In this document: positions 1-7,730 of the stretch, one piece after another
Numbering within the stretch: the first letter of the stretch is position 1
Layout of the letters: the number at the start of each line of letters is the position of its first letter
DNA from: Maricaulis sp.
GTDB lineage: Bacteria > Pseudomonadota > Alphaproteobacteria > Caulobacterales > Maricaulaceae
Assembly: GCA_002692855.1 (NCBI GenBank)
Contig: NZMJ01000117.1
Coordinates: forward strand, 1 to 64,000
Direction: 5' to 3'
DNA: 64,000 bases
Translations under genes and position numbers: made by a program
Notes under the pieces: generated by a model
Databases searched by the model: none
Told to the model about the DNA's origin: nothing
The model's input: the letters and a program-made list of their open reading frames with translations, nothing else

Positions 1-416
1 CAAAGTGGTCGCTATTCCGAACCGCGAAACCGGTTCCCACTTTCGCTGGAACCGCTCCGCGCCGTTATCGCGGCCCTCTGGCCGGCCTCCCGAACCCTCA
101 CTCCGCTGCCGGTCCTGCGGGATATCCCGGTCCCCGCGCGCTTTCGCTGACGCAGGCGTACGTTCCGGCCGCTCTTTTGCCCGAACGGTTCGTCTCGCGG
201 TTCAGGCTCGAGGCATCACCCCCCGCCGCCACGATATGAGACGACTGCAGACCGCCCCCTTCACGCACGGCGAGGTGAGAGGAGTATGGGGCGGGAGAAG
301 GTGGGTGGGGATAAATCGAACTCCAGTCCGTCACGCCATTCATCTCTGAGTAAAATTCCTCTGAGTTGACACGCTTCAGAGCATGGCCTATATCCCGAAC
401 ATCAAGGAGGCTCCCG
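1..416. other. Non-coding left flank, no gene seen
   Basis: No convincing coding frame is visible in these 416 bases. The open frames present lack ribosome binding sites and read as arginine/proline-rich shadow translations of GC-rich DNA. The first 240 bases are GC-rich and contain a palindromic element (31-54) and a 12-bp palindrome CGGGATATCCCG at 118-129. From about 310 on the composition becomes AT-richer, matching the following gene, so the boundary of an acquired islet may lie here. No tRNA T-arm was found that would mark an integration site. Confidence 0.5.
31..54. repeat. Palindromic intergenic hairpin element
   Basis: CGGTTCC at 31-37 pairs with GGAACCG at 48-54 around a 10-base loop. 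The motif AAACCGGTTCCCACTTT belongs to a type of dispersed intergenic palindrome that is common in alphaproteobacterial genomes. Whether it is repeated elsewhere in this genome cannot be seen from this window, which holds one copy. Confidence 0.45.
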
Positions 417-971
417 ATGGCCAACAGCACCACCCGAGAGGACTTTTACAAGTTCCTCAGCTGGATCGAAGAGAAGGGACTCATTCCAGCCCGCACCGCA
501 GGAAATCGGCGGGGGGCGGCAAATAAAGTCCTAGATATTCTGGATGAAAACGAAGCTGCAGACGTACTCGAAATCGATGTTGATCATGTAATGACCCGGT
601 TCGAGAATTTGAACCGTGGCAAATATTCGCCATCCAGTCTAGCAACTTACCGGACAAACTTGATCACGGCACTGACAGACTTCAAGTCATATGTGAAAAA
701 CCCGATTGATTTCAAACCGGCAGCCGGACGACGCCTTAAGATCAAACGGACGCAAAACGGAACTGACGAAAGCAAGAAGACGCCCGAGCAGCCGCATCCT
801 CAGCCTACACATCGTCCTTCAAATGATGTGGGCCCGACTTCCAACGTGATTCCGATACAGATTCGACCGAACACTGTTGTGCGCGTTCAGGGGCTGCCGT
901 TCGATCTGTCCAAGGCAGAGGCTCAGAAGGTCGCCAACATCGTTCTTGCTCACGTTCTTGAGAGCGAATAG
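417..971 (+). CDS. Hypothetical protein with tyrosine-recombinase core-binding-like domain
   Basis: The 184-residue product starts at ATG 417, chosen because AAGGAGG at 404-410 lies six bases upstream; an earlier in-frame ATG at 366 has no such site. Residues 1-105 are helical and look like the SAM-like core-binding domain that precedes the catalytic domain of tyrosine recombinases (the segment around SPSSLATYRTNL). No catalytic R...HxxR...Y domain follows. Instead there is a charged Pro/Gln-rich linker (about 115-145) and a short conserved-looking C-terminus with VVRVQGLPFDLSKAEA. I do not recognise the family. The gene is clearly lower in GC than the genes after 1442, suggesting transfer. 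A DNA-binding role is only an inference. Confidence 0.7.
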   Translation: MANSTTREDFYKFLSWIEEKGLIPARTAGNRRGAANKVLDILDENEAADVLEIDVDHVMTRFENLNRGKYSPSSLATYRTNLITALTDFKSYVKNPIDFKPAAGRRLKIKRTQNGTDESKKTPEQPHPQPTHRPSNDVGPTSNVIPIQIRPNTVVRVQGLPFDLSKAEAQKVANIVLAHVLESE

Positions 972-989
972 CAGAAGGAGGCATTATTC

Positions 990-1064
990 ATGCTCAGAAG
1001 GAAAGTAGCCACCATGCGCAAGCTCGCCCGCATGGTTGGCAATAATGCAAAGAGCCGTCGCTAA
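990..1064 (+). CDS. Putative 24-residue basic micro-ORF
   Basis: ATG 990 follows the strong Shine-Dalgarno GAAGGAGG (974-981) with an eight-base gap and sits 18 bases after the stop of the preceding gene, so it looks translationally coupled. The peptide (MLRRKVATMRKLARMVGNN and five more residues) has about nine Arg/Lys and no acidic residue. It is too short to assign to a family. It could be a leader peptide, a small basic protein or chance. The ribosome binding site is the only real support. Confidence 0.35.
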   Translation: MLRRKVATMRKLARMVGNNAKSRR

Positions 1065-1112
1065 AGCCCCTAGGAAAGGTCAGCGACGGCCCTTGGTGAG
1101 CCCACTCGTCGG

Positions 1113-1144
1113 CGGTCTCGATCACCGATATTGGATCGAGACCG
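1113..1144. promoter_or_regulatory. 11-bp perfect inverted repeat before HTH gene
   Basis: CGGTCTCGATC at 1113-1123 and GATCGAGACCG at 1134-1144 form a perfect inverted repeat around a 10-base spacer, ending 34 bases before the ATG of a small helix-turn-helix gene. No T-run follows, so an intrinsic terminator is unlikely. An operator for the adjacent regulator or an mRNA hairpin are the two natural readings. Confidence 0.5.
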
Positions 1145-1178
1145 TCAATTTGTCAATCGAATCAGAAGGATTCGAACG

Positions 1179-1367
1179 ATGTGCTCTATTCATGAGCTCA
1201 GCCGGAAAGATATCGTCAGGATCAAAAAGCGCTTGAAGCGTGGCGATCATCAGCATGATATCGCAGCCGACTATAACCTGAACCAAGGCCGCATTTCCGA
1301 GATCAATACCGGAAAGCGGTTCAAGGATATCTCGCCTGACGGCAACGAACAGCCCGGCCTGTTCTAA
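1179..1367 (+). CDS. Small helix-turn-helix DNA-binding protein
   Basis: The 62-residue product starts at ATG 1179, eight bases after AGAAGGA (1164-1170). It is almost entirely one helix-turn-helix: basic helix IKKRLKRGD, then HQHDIAADYNLNQGRISEI, where AADYNLNQGRISEINTGKR fits a recognition-helix layout. Small proteins of the pattern RLRRG...DIA..F.VNQGRxSEINTGKR are recurrent in alphaproteobacteria, usually as orphan regulators or in phage and plasmid contexts. Targets are unknown; the dyad at 1113-1144 is a candidate self-operator. Composition is AT-richer than the downstream genome, like the gene at 417. Two hairpins follow the stop. Confidence 0.7.
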   Translation: MCSIHELSRKDIVRIKKRLKRGDHQHDIAADYNLNQGRISEINTGKRFKDISPDGNEQPGLF

Positions 1368-1373
1368 TTGGAG

Positions 1374-1428
1374 CGCCCGATCAAATTTCGATTTGGTCGG
1401 GCGTCGCCCTCTCCCCGACGGGAGAGGG
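1374..1428. terminator. Two consecutive hairpins, likely bidirectional terminator/repeat
   Basis: The first hairpin pairs 1374-1386 (CGCCCGATCAAAT) with 1391-1403 around TTCG, with one G-U pair. The second pairs CCCTCTCCC (1407-1415) with GGGAGAGGG (1420-1428) around CGAC. They lie between the convergent ends of the HTH gene and the histidine kinase gene, where terminators are expected. Neither has a long T-run. The second resembles the CCCTC/GAGGG palindromes at 8555-8674. Confidence 0.5.
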
Positions 1429-1441
1429 AATCCTGTTGGCG

Positions 1442-2890
1442 CTAAACCCCCAACCTCACACGGAACACGCTCCCCTCTGCCCCGGTAGCGACAAGCTCAA
1501 GGTCGCCGCCCTGTGCGCGGGCGAGTTCGCGCGCGGTCGAGAGGCCAAGGCCAGTCCCGTCCTTGCGGGTTGAGCCCACGAAAGGCTGGAACAGCTTGTC
1601 CAGCACCTTGCCGGGTATCCCGGCGCCGGTATCGGTGACGAGGAGTGTGACCGCGCCGGCCTCGCCCCCCGCTTCGCCCGCCTGCGTGACGGTGAGCGTG
1701 CCCGCACCATCGGGCATGGACTGGATGGCGTTGCGGAACAGGTTGAGGAAGATGCGGTGCAAATGGTCGGGGTCGGCTTGCAGCACCAGCGAGGCCGGGA
1801 CGTCATTGTGCCAGGCGGTCTCGCCTTCAGACGCCATCGCATCGGCGGCAGCCTCGTCCAGCGCCTCGTGAAGCGCGACCGGCCGGCGCACCGGCGGGGC
1901 TTCTTCGGAGCGGCCGAATTTCAGCGTCTCCTCGCACAGGCGGATGCCGCGCCCGACGGCGCGCACCAGCCGTTCGCCCATCGTGCGCACACGCGCGTCC
2001 TCATTGCTGGCGAGATTGTCGGAGACGAGCTGGGCGCTGGACAGGACATTGCGCAGGTCATGATTGATCTTGGCGACCGCCCCGCCGAGCGCCGCCAGCC
2101 TTTCGCGCTGCTTGAAAGCCTGGCGGATATCATCCTGCATCGCGGCCAGCGCGATCTCGGCCTGGCCGATCTCGTCGCGGCGGCCGGACGGGCGAATGGC
2201 CTTGGCGGGATTTTCCGGGTCGCGCTGAAACCGCGCCATCGCCGCCGACAGCCGCCGCATCGGGCGCACGAACATATAGAAGAGTGTCACATAGATGAGC
2301 GCGCCGGTGACGAGCGCGATGAAGGCCGAGAGCCAGAACAGGCCGGCCGAATAGGCCAGCAGTTCGCGCTTCAGCGGGGCTTCGGGAACGATGACGTCGA
2401 GCACAACGTCCGGGCGGCTCATCGGCGAGCCTATGATTCTCAGATACCGGCCGTCGGGCGCCAGGAAAGTGCCACCGGTCTGGACCACGTCCTGAAACCA
2501 GTTGAGCTGGTTGCGGTCGACCACGACCAGCTCGCCCTCGATCGGGCCGCCATAAAGGACCAGCTCGTTGCGGCCATCGATCACGCGCGCCACGGCGACC
2601 GCGTCGGCACCGGACAAAAGGTCGCGCACCTCCACCTCGCCCAGCGCCTCTTCCATCGCGACATCGGTGGCGAGCGCGGCGATGTGGGCGGCCTGCACCC
2701 GCTCCACCATCCAGGACGAGCGGAAGGCCGAGGCCAGCGGCAGGAAGATCACCATCTGCGCCAGCATCACATAGACAATGATGAACAACAGGAGGCGGCC
2801 CGGCAGGCTGAAGACCGCCGCGCGTCCGATCGCAGTCACAAAGGCCCTGCCCCTGTGTGCGGGTCCGCCCTGGGTGTGGTTATCTGTCAT
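1442..2890 (-). CDS. Membrane sensor histidine kinase with HAMP domain
   Basis: The 482-residue product is a two-pass inner-membrane sensor kinase. Transmembrane segments lie near residues 33-55 and 181-207 and enclose a periplasmic sensor region of about 125 residues. A HAMP linker follows (about 208-260). The phospho-acceptor is His277 in KINHDLRN. The ATPase domain shows the N box [11 protein letters not shown], the G1 box DTGAGIPG and the G2 box [12 protein letters not shown]. No response regulator is adjacent, so it is an orphan by position. It is transcribed divergently from rpmH. The signal sensed cannot be told from sequence. Confidence 0.92.
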   Translation of the reverse strand: MTDNHTQGGPAHRGRAFVTAIGRAAVFSLPGRLLLFIIVYVMLAQMVIFLPLASAFRSSWMVERVQAAHIAALATDVAMEEALGEVEVRDLLSGADAVAVARVIDGRNELVLYGGPIEGELVVVDRNQLNWFQDVVQTGGTFLAPDGRYLRIIGSPMSRPDVVLDVIVPEAPLKRELLAYSAGLFWLSAFIALVTGALIYVTLFYMFVRPMRRLSAAMARFQRDPENPAKAIRPSGRRDEIGQAEIALAAMQDDIRQAFKQRERLAALGGAVAKINHDLRNVLSSAQLVSDNLASNEDARVRTMGERLVRAVGRGIRLCEETLKFGRSEEAPPVRRPVALHEALDEAAADAMASEGETAWHNDVPASLVLQADPDHLHRIFLNLFRNAIQSMPDGAGTLTVTQAGEAGGEAGAVTLLVTDTGAGIPGKVLDKLFQPFVGSTRKDGTGLGLSTARELARAQGGDLELVATGAEGSVFRVRLGV

Positions 2891-2951
2891 GGCGCGGTCA
2901 CGTCTCGCGCATACCCCGCTGCACAGGGTGCGGCAAGGCAGTGGTTGTGCC

Positions 2952-2980
2952 TTGACGGGGGGAAAGCCCTCGCGTATTCA
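2952..2980 (+). promoter_or_regulatory. Sigma-70-type promoter for rpmH-rnpA-yidC
   Basis: TTGACG (2952-2957) and TATTCA (2975-2980) are separated by 17 bases, close to the housekeeping consensus, and lie 37 bases before the rpmH start. The position between divergent genes fits the promoter of the ribosomal protein L34 operon. Confidence 0.55.
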
Positions 2981-3016
2981 CCGCGCCTCTTTTCGACCTC
3001 CCGATGGAGCGCGCCC

Positions 3017-3151
3017 GTGAAACGTACATATCAACCGTCCAAGCTTGTCCGCAAGCGCCGGCACGGCTTCCGCGCGCGCATGGCGACAAAGTCTGGCCGT
3101 CAGGTTCTGGCTCGCCGTCGCGCGAAAGGCCGCAAGCGGCTTTCGGCCTGA
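3017..3151 (+). CDS. rpmH: 50S ribosomal protein L34
   Basis: The 44-residue, strongly basic product begins with the family signature [18 protein letters not shown] and ends KGRKRLSA, which is full length for L34. The start codon is GTG at 3017; there is no in-frame ATG at this position. It is a structural protein of the large ribosomal subunit. It lies immediately upstream of rnpA, the universally conserved pair, and probably shares its transcript. Confidence 0.97.
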   Translation: MKRTYQPSKLVRKRRHGFRARMATKSGRQVLARRRAKGRKRLSA

Positions 3152-3171
3152 TCGAAAACCGCGAAGACAGA

Positions 3172-3561
3172 TTGGCTGTCGGCCGCCTCACGGTGCGCCG
3201 GCAGTTTCTGTTTGTGGCCCAAGGATTTAAGACGGTTCGACCGTCCGCCGTCGTCCAGGCCCGCAAGGGCGATGGACCACCCGATTCCTGCCGCGCAGGT
3301 TTCACCGCGACCAAAAAGGTCGGCGGCGCGGTGGTGCACAACCGGGCCAAGCGCCGCCTGCGGGAGGCTGCACGCGCGCTTCTCCCCCTTCATGGCGTGC
3401 CGGGAACCGACTATGTCTTCATCGCCCGCCATCAAACGGCAGCGCGTGACTGGTCACTTTTGCTTGAAGATGTAAAAAGCGCGCTGAAAACCCTCGCCCC
3501 GACCCTTCGCGGCGAGTCAAACGGACCCAGCAGGACAGGACACGGACCCGATGGGCGATAA
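3172..3561 (+). CDS. rnpA: Ribonuclease P protein component
   Basis: This is the protein subunit that helps RNase P RNA cleave 5' leaders from pre-tRNA. The RNR signature is visible as VVHNRAKRRLREA, preceded by GFTATKKVGGA. I place the start at TTG 3172, giving 129 residues and an N-terminus (AVGRLTVRRQFLFVAQG) that aligns with the usual start of the family. No ATG exists in the right place, and GTG 3193 or a codon at the rpmH stop are alternatives. The C-terminus overlaps the first bases of yidC by 11 bases, so translation is coupled. The gene yidD, often found here, is absent. Confidence 0.9.
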   Translation: MAVGRLTVRRQFLFVAQGFKTVRPSAVVQARKGDGPPDSCRAGFTATKKVGGAVVHNRAKRRLREAARALLPLHGVPGTDYVFIARHQTAARDWSLLLEDVKSALKTLAPTLRGESNGPSRTGHGPDGR

Positions 3562-5338
3562 TCGCAACATGTTCATCGCGATCGGCGTTTCGCTGGTCTT
3601 CATCATCGTCTACCAGATGTTTGTCCTCGGACCGGCAGGCGAGCGGCGCCAGGCCGCACGCGAAGCCGCCGAGATCGCGCAGCAGGCCGAGCTGGCCGAT
3701 CCCTCGATCGCCGACGACGCCCTGTCGACCGGCACCGCCACCCGCGAAGACGCGCTGGCCGCCGAGACGCGTATCGAGATTGACGGCCCGGCCGTCTCCG
3801 GGTCGCTGTCGCTGACCGGCGCGCGCATCGATGATTTGCGTCTGCTGCGTCACGAAACGGCGGTCGATGACGAATCTCCGGTCGTCCTGCTCAATCCGCG
3901 GGGCAGCACGGGCGCCCTGTTTGCGCAGGATGGCTGGTCAGCGGCGGGTGACGGCCCCACCGACACCCCCGGAAACACGACCGAGTGGACGCTCGTCGAG
4001 GGCACGACCCTGACCCCGGATACGCCGGTGACGCTGGAATACCGCGGCAGTGACGGCCTCGTCTTCCGCCGCGAAATCAGTGTCGATGACAATTACATGT
4101 TCACCCTGACCGACACGGTCGAGAACACGACGGGCAATACCGCGATCCTGTCGCGCTACGGCATGGTGCGCCAGTCGGGCATCCCCGAGGACTTCACCAA
4201 TTTCTTCATCCTGCATGAAGGCCCGATCGCGGTCATCGACGAGCGTCTGCACGATCGGAAGTTCAACTCGATGGATCCGGGCGACCATGACGAGTGGAGC
4301 GGTGTCGGTGGCTGGGTCGGCATCACCACGAAGAACTGGATGACCGCCGTCATCCCCGACCAGAGCGCCGAATACACCGCAGAATTCCGCCTGATCGAGC
4401 GCCAGGGCGATGACATCTTCCAGACCAGCTATCTGCTGGCCCCGTCCGAACTGGCCGCAGGCGGCACGCTGACCTCGGTCTCGCGCGTCTTCGCCGGCGC
4501 CAAGAATGTCGACATCCTGCAGGCCTATGAGGAAGACCTCGGCATCCAGCGCTTCGACATGGCGGTTGACTGGGGGATGTTCTGGTTCCTGACCCGTCCC
4601 TATTTCACCGTGCTGCACTGGCTGGCCCAGCTCTTTGGTCCGCCCTACGGCTTCGGTTTCGCCATCCTGGCCGTGACCGTCCTGGTCAAGCTGCTCTTCT
4701 TCCCGCTCGCCAACCGCTCCTATGCGTCGATGGCGAAGATGAAGGCACTGCAGCCGAAGATGGACGAGATCCGCAAGAAGCATCCGGACGACAAGCCAAA
4801 GCAGCAACAGGAAATCATCCAGCTCTACCAGAAGGAAAAGGTGAACCCGATTGCGGGCTGCCTGCCGATCCTATTGCAGATCCCGGTCTTCTACGCGCTC
4901 TACAAGACGCTGTTCGTGACGCTGGAAATGCGCCACCAGCCCTTCCCGGGCTGGATCCAGGACCTGTCTGCGCCTGACCCGACATCGATCTGGAATTTGT
5001 TCGGCCTGATTCCGTGGGATCCGTCCGGCATCATGCTGATCGGCGGCGTGCTCGCGATCGGCGCCTGGCCAATCCTGATGGGCCTGACGATGTGGGCGCA
5101 GCAGTCGCTGAACCCGCCCCCGCCTGATCCGACCCAGCGGCGCATCTTTGCCTTCCTGCCGCTGCTCTTCACCTTCATGCTGGCGAACTTCGCCGCCGGA
5201 CTGGTGATCTACTGGGCGTGGAACAACTTCCTGTCGGTGATCCAGCAATACGTCATCATGCGCCGCCAGGGCGTCGAGACGCAGTTCGACAAGCTGATCA
5301 AGCGGATCATGAACCGCGGTGCGGGAGCCGAAAGCTGA
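3551..5338 (+). CDS. yidC: Membrane protein insertase YidC
   Basis: The 595-residue product is a full-length Gram-negative YidC. An N-terminal transmembrane anchor (about residues 7-26) is followed by a large periplasmic beta domain (about 50-335). The conserved Oxa1/YidC core then begins around FWFLTRPYFTVLHW and includes the cytoplasmic loop rich in Lys/Gln and the segment NPIAGCLPILLQIPVFYALY. It inserts inner-membrane proteins alone or with SecYEG. It starts inside the end of rnpA, and its stop overlaps the proposed start of engB by a CTGA junction. Confidence 0.97.
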   Translation: MGDNRNMFIAIGVSLVFIIVYQMFVLGPAGERRQAAREAAEIAQQAELADPSIADDALSTGTATREDALAAETRIEIDGPAVSGSLSLTGARIDDLRLLRHETAVDDESPVVLLNPRGSTGALFAQDGWSAAGDGPTDTPGNTTEWTLVEGTTLTPDTPVTLEYRGSDGLVFRREISVDDNYMFTLTDTVENTTGNTAILSRYGMVRQSGIPEDFTNFFILHEGPIAVIDERLHDRKFNSMDPGDHDEWSGVGGWVGITTKNWMTAVIPDQSAEYTAEFRLIERQGDDIFQTSYLLAPSELAAGGTLTSVSRVFAGAKNVDILQAYEEDLGIQRFDMAVDWGMFWFLTRPYFTVLHWLAQLFGPPYGFGFAILAVTVLVKLLFFPLANRSYASMAKMKALQPKMDEIRKKHPDDKPKQQQEIIQLYQKEKVNPIAGCLPILLQIPVFYALYKTLFVTLEMRHQPFPGWIQDLSAPDPTSIWNLFGLIPWDPSGIMLIGGVLAIGAWPILMGLTMWAQQSLNPPPPDPTQRRIFAFLPLLFTFMLANFAAGLVIYWAWNNFLSVIQQYVIMRRQGVETQFDKLIKRIMNRGAGAES

Positions 5339-5982
5339 GCCAGCCCTCCGACCCGGCCGCCGAAGGGCTGGGCCGCAAGCTGTTTGCCCGGCCGTGCAAA
5401 TTCATGCTCGGCGCGGTGGCGATGGACGGCCTGCCGCCGCCCGACATGCCCGAAGCGGCCTTTGCCGGGCGGTCGAATGTCGGCAAGTCGAGCCTGATCA
5501 ACGCCCTCACCAATCACCGCCAGCTGGCGCGCGCTTCAGGCGAGCCCGGCCGCACGCGCGAGCTGAATTTCTTCGACCTGGGCGGTGTGATCCGCCTCGT
5601 CGACCTGCCCGGCTACGGATTTGCAAAAGCCCCCAAGAAGGCGGCCGAGCGCTGGACCCGTCTGACCGCGGACTTCCTGCGCGGCCGCCCGAATCTGAAG
5701 CGCGTCTTCCTGCTGATCGATTCCCGCCACGGGCTGAAAACGAGCGACGAAGCCGTGATGAAGGATTTCGACATCGCCGCCGTCAGCTACCAGATCGTCC
5801 TGACCAAGATCGACAAGCTGAAGCCGGACGAGATCGCACCGCGCATCGCCGACACCGCCAAGAAGATCGAACGCCGTCCCGCCGCCTTCCCGCAAATCAT
5901 CGCCACCTCCTCTGCCAAGGGTGACGGGATTGATGAATTGCGGGATGCGGTCGCCGCTTTGGCGCCCGAATTCTCCGGATAG
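5335..5982 (+). CDS. engB: Ribosome biogenesis GTP-binding protein EngB/YihA
   Basis: This is a TRAFAC GTPase needed for large-subunit assembly. G1 is GRSNVGKSS, G3 is DLPGYGFA, G4 is TKID, and G5 is near TSSAKGDG. The start is uncertain. The first in-frame ATG (5404) would cut off the conserved N-terminal segment GRKLFARPCKF. CTG 5335 overlaps the yidC stop and has GGGAG (5323-5327) seven bases upstream, so I prefer it; the product is then 215 residues. In many alphaproteobacteria argB follows engB; here a DUF1036 gene does. Confidence 0.93.
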   Translation: MSQPSDPAAEGLGRKLFARPCKFMLGAVAMDGLPPPDMPEAAFAGRSNVGKSSLINALTNHRQLARASGEPGRTRELNFFDLGGVIRLVDLPGYGFAKAPKKAAERWTRLTADFLRGRPNLKRVFLLIDSRHGLKTSDEAVMKDFDIAAVSYQIVLTKIDKLKPDEIAPRIADTAKKIERRPAAFPQIIATSSAKGDGIDELRDAVAALAPEFSG

Positions 5983-5992
5983 ACTGCACCCC

Positions 5993-7024
5993 ATGATCCG
6001 CATCGCTGTCATCGCCGCCGCCCTCGCCCTGACCGGTCTCGTGCCGCGCGCCGAGGCAGCCGAGCTGTGCAACGAAACGAGCTATATCGCCGAAGTCGCC
6101 CTGGGCTGGCGCGAAGGCGACCGCGTGCTCGTGGAGGGCTGGACCCGGCTGCGGCCCGGCGAGTGCGTCGAGGCCGGCCCGGACATCGACCCGGACAGCA
6201 GCGATCCGCTCCTGCTCTATGCACGTTCCAGCGCGGCCTATCTGGAAGGCGTGCGCGAATGGCGCGGACCGGTGACGCTGTGTGTCGGACCGTCCGATTT
6301 CGCCGTCGAGGGCATCACCGACTGTGACGCGCTCGGGCTCGAACCGCGTGGCTTCATCGTCCTGGGGGGCGATCATCGCCAACGCGCCGTACTGGACGAA
6401 CCGCTGAATTTCGGAGACCGCGCGCAGGAAGCGGGCACCCAGCGCCTGTTGCAGGCTGCCGGTTATGACATCCGCAATATCGACGGAGTCGAAGGCCAGC
6501 GCACCTATCGCGCCATCGCCAGCTTCGTCAGCGATACGGGCCTGCCGCGCACGCCCGAACGCCCGCAACTCATCGACGCGCTCGAAGCGGTCGCGCTCAA
6601 CCGGAATTCCCGGCTCGGCCTGCGCCTGTGCAACGAGACGGCCGTGCCCGTTGCAGCCGCCATCGCACGCCAGCGCGGCGACATATGGGAATCGCGCGGG
6701 TGGTGGCGGCTGGAGCCCGGCGCATGCAGCCGCGCCATCGCGGCGCGCCTGACGACCGCCGACATCTGGTATTACGCCGAAACGCTGGAAGGCGGCCGCC
6801 GCCCCCTGATGGGCGGAACGGACGGGTTTTGCTTCGCGCCGTCCCGCTTCAACGCTGAAGGCCGCACCGATTGCACGACGCGCGGCTATGCCGAAGGCCG
6901 GTTTTCGCGAATCCCGGCACCCGAGGAAGGCCAGTCCATCGTCACCCTGACCGACGCCATGTTTGCCCCGGCCCTGCCGGCCCAGACCGCCGCCACGGCC
7001 GGCACACCGGAGCCGCAGGAATGA
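5993..7024 (+). CDS. Secreted protein with two DUF1036 domains
   Basis: The 343-residue product has a cleavable signal peptide (MIRIAVIAAALALTGLVPRAEA). Two copies of a DUF1036-type domain follow, each opening LCNET and carrying a GW(T/W)xLxPGxC core: about residues 24-120 and about 217-310. Between them is a stretch (GTQRLLQAAGYDIRNIDG) that looks like a peptidoglycan-binding domain of the PG_binding_1 type. Conserved cysteines suggest disulfides. DUF1036 has no known function. The gene occupies the slot where argB is often found, and the following HAD gene starts in its stop codon (ATGA), so they form an operon. Confidence 0.8.
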   Translation: MIRIAVIAAALALTGLVPRAEAAELCNETSYIAEVALGWREGDRVLVEGWTRLRPGECVEAGPDIDPDSSDPLLLYARSSAAYLEGVREWRGPVTLCVGPSDFAVEGITDCDALGLEPRGFIVLGGDHRQRAVLDEPLNFGDRAQEAGTQRLLQAAGYDIRNIDGVEGQRTYRAIASFVSDTGLPRTPERPQLIDALEAVALNRNSRLGLRLCNETAVPVAAAIARQRGDIWESRGWWRLEPGACSRAIAARLTTADIWYYAETLEGGRRPLMGGTDGFCFAPSRFNAEGRTDCTTRGYAEGRFSRIPAPEEGQSIVTLTDAMFAPALPAQTAATAGTPEPQE

Positions 7025-7725
7025 CGGGTCCGGATCTCAGCCACGTTTCCACCTGGGTCTTTGATCTCGACAACACGCTCTATCCGTCCGACGCCGAGGT
7101 GATGTCGCAGGTTGACCGGCTGATGACCGATTATGTCGCCCGGTTGCTGGACCTTCCGCGCGAAGAGGCCCGTATCGTCCAGAAGACCTATTGGCGCGAG
7201 CACGGCACGACGCTGAACGGTCTGATGGCCAACAAGCAGGTCACCGATGCACGCGACTTCCTCGACTTCGTGCATGACATTGATCTCGACGCCATCACGC
7301 CCGACCCTGATCTCTGCGCGCGCATCCAGGCGCTGCCCGGCAAGCGCTATGTCTATACCAATGGCTCGCTGAAACATGCCGAGCGCGTCTGCGGCCGTCT
7401 GGGCCTCGATGACTGCTTTGACGACCTGTTCGACGTCGAGGCGGCGGGGTTTCAGCCCAAACCGCACCGGGCGGGCTATGACGTGTTCTCCAGGCGCTTC
7501 GACATTCGTCCGGCCGAAGCCTCCTTCTTCGAGGACTCGGTGCGCAACCTGAAGACCGCACACGAAATGGGCTGGACGACCGTGCTGGTCTGGCCAAAGC
7601 CCGGTCCGCGCGACGAGGAATGCGCCGAGCCCGGCCATCATCCCGACCACGTCCATCACGCCACCGATTGCCTGAAGACCTTTCTGGGCGATATCCGGAC
7701 GGCCCGACACCTTTCCGCGAAGTGA
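7021..7725 (+). CDS. HAD-family pyrimidine 5'-nucleotidase-like hydrolase
   Basis: This 234-residue protein is a haloacid-dehalogenase-type phosphatase. Motif I is FDLDNTLY (nucleophile and acid/base Asp), motif II is the TNGS segment, motif III Lys lies in [11 protein letters not shown], and motif IV is FFEDSVRN. The overall pattern matches the pyrimidine 5'-nucleotidase/YjjG-SDT1 branch common beside dapD in alphaproteobacteria. The substrate is not proven by sequence. It starts at ATG 7021 overlapping the upstream stop and is followed after five bases by dapD. Confidence 0.88.
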   Translation: MTGPDLSHVSTWVFDLDNTLYPSDAEVMSQVDRLMTDYVARLLDLPREEARIVQKTYWREHGTTLNGLMANKQVTDARDFLDFVHDIDLDAITPDPDLCARIQALPGKRYVYTNGSLKHAERVCGRLGLDDCFDDLFDVEAAGFQPKPHRAGYDVFSRRFDIRPAEASFFEDSVRNLKTAHEMGWTTVLVWPKPGPRDEECAEPGHHPDHVHHATDCLKTFLGDIRTARHLSAK

Positions 7726-7730
7726 GTGCC

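Noticed and set aside
5-433. Open frames on both strands at the left end
   Set aside because: No ribosome sites, biased composition and no domain; considered shadow frames in non-coding DNA.
1757-3151. Long plus-strand frame across the histidine kinase gene
   Set aside because: It is antisense to the kinase and rich in Arg/Gln/His from reverse reading of GC-rich codons. Only its last 44 codons are real (rpmH from GTG 3017).
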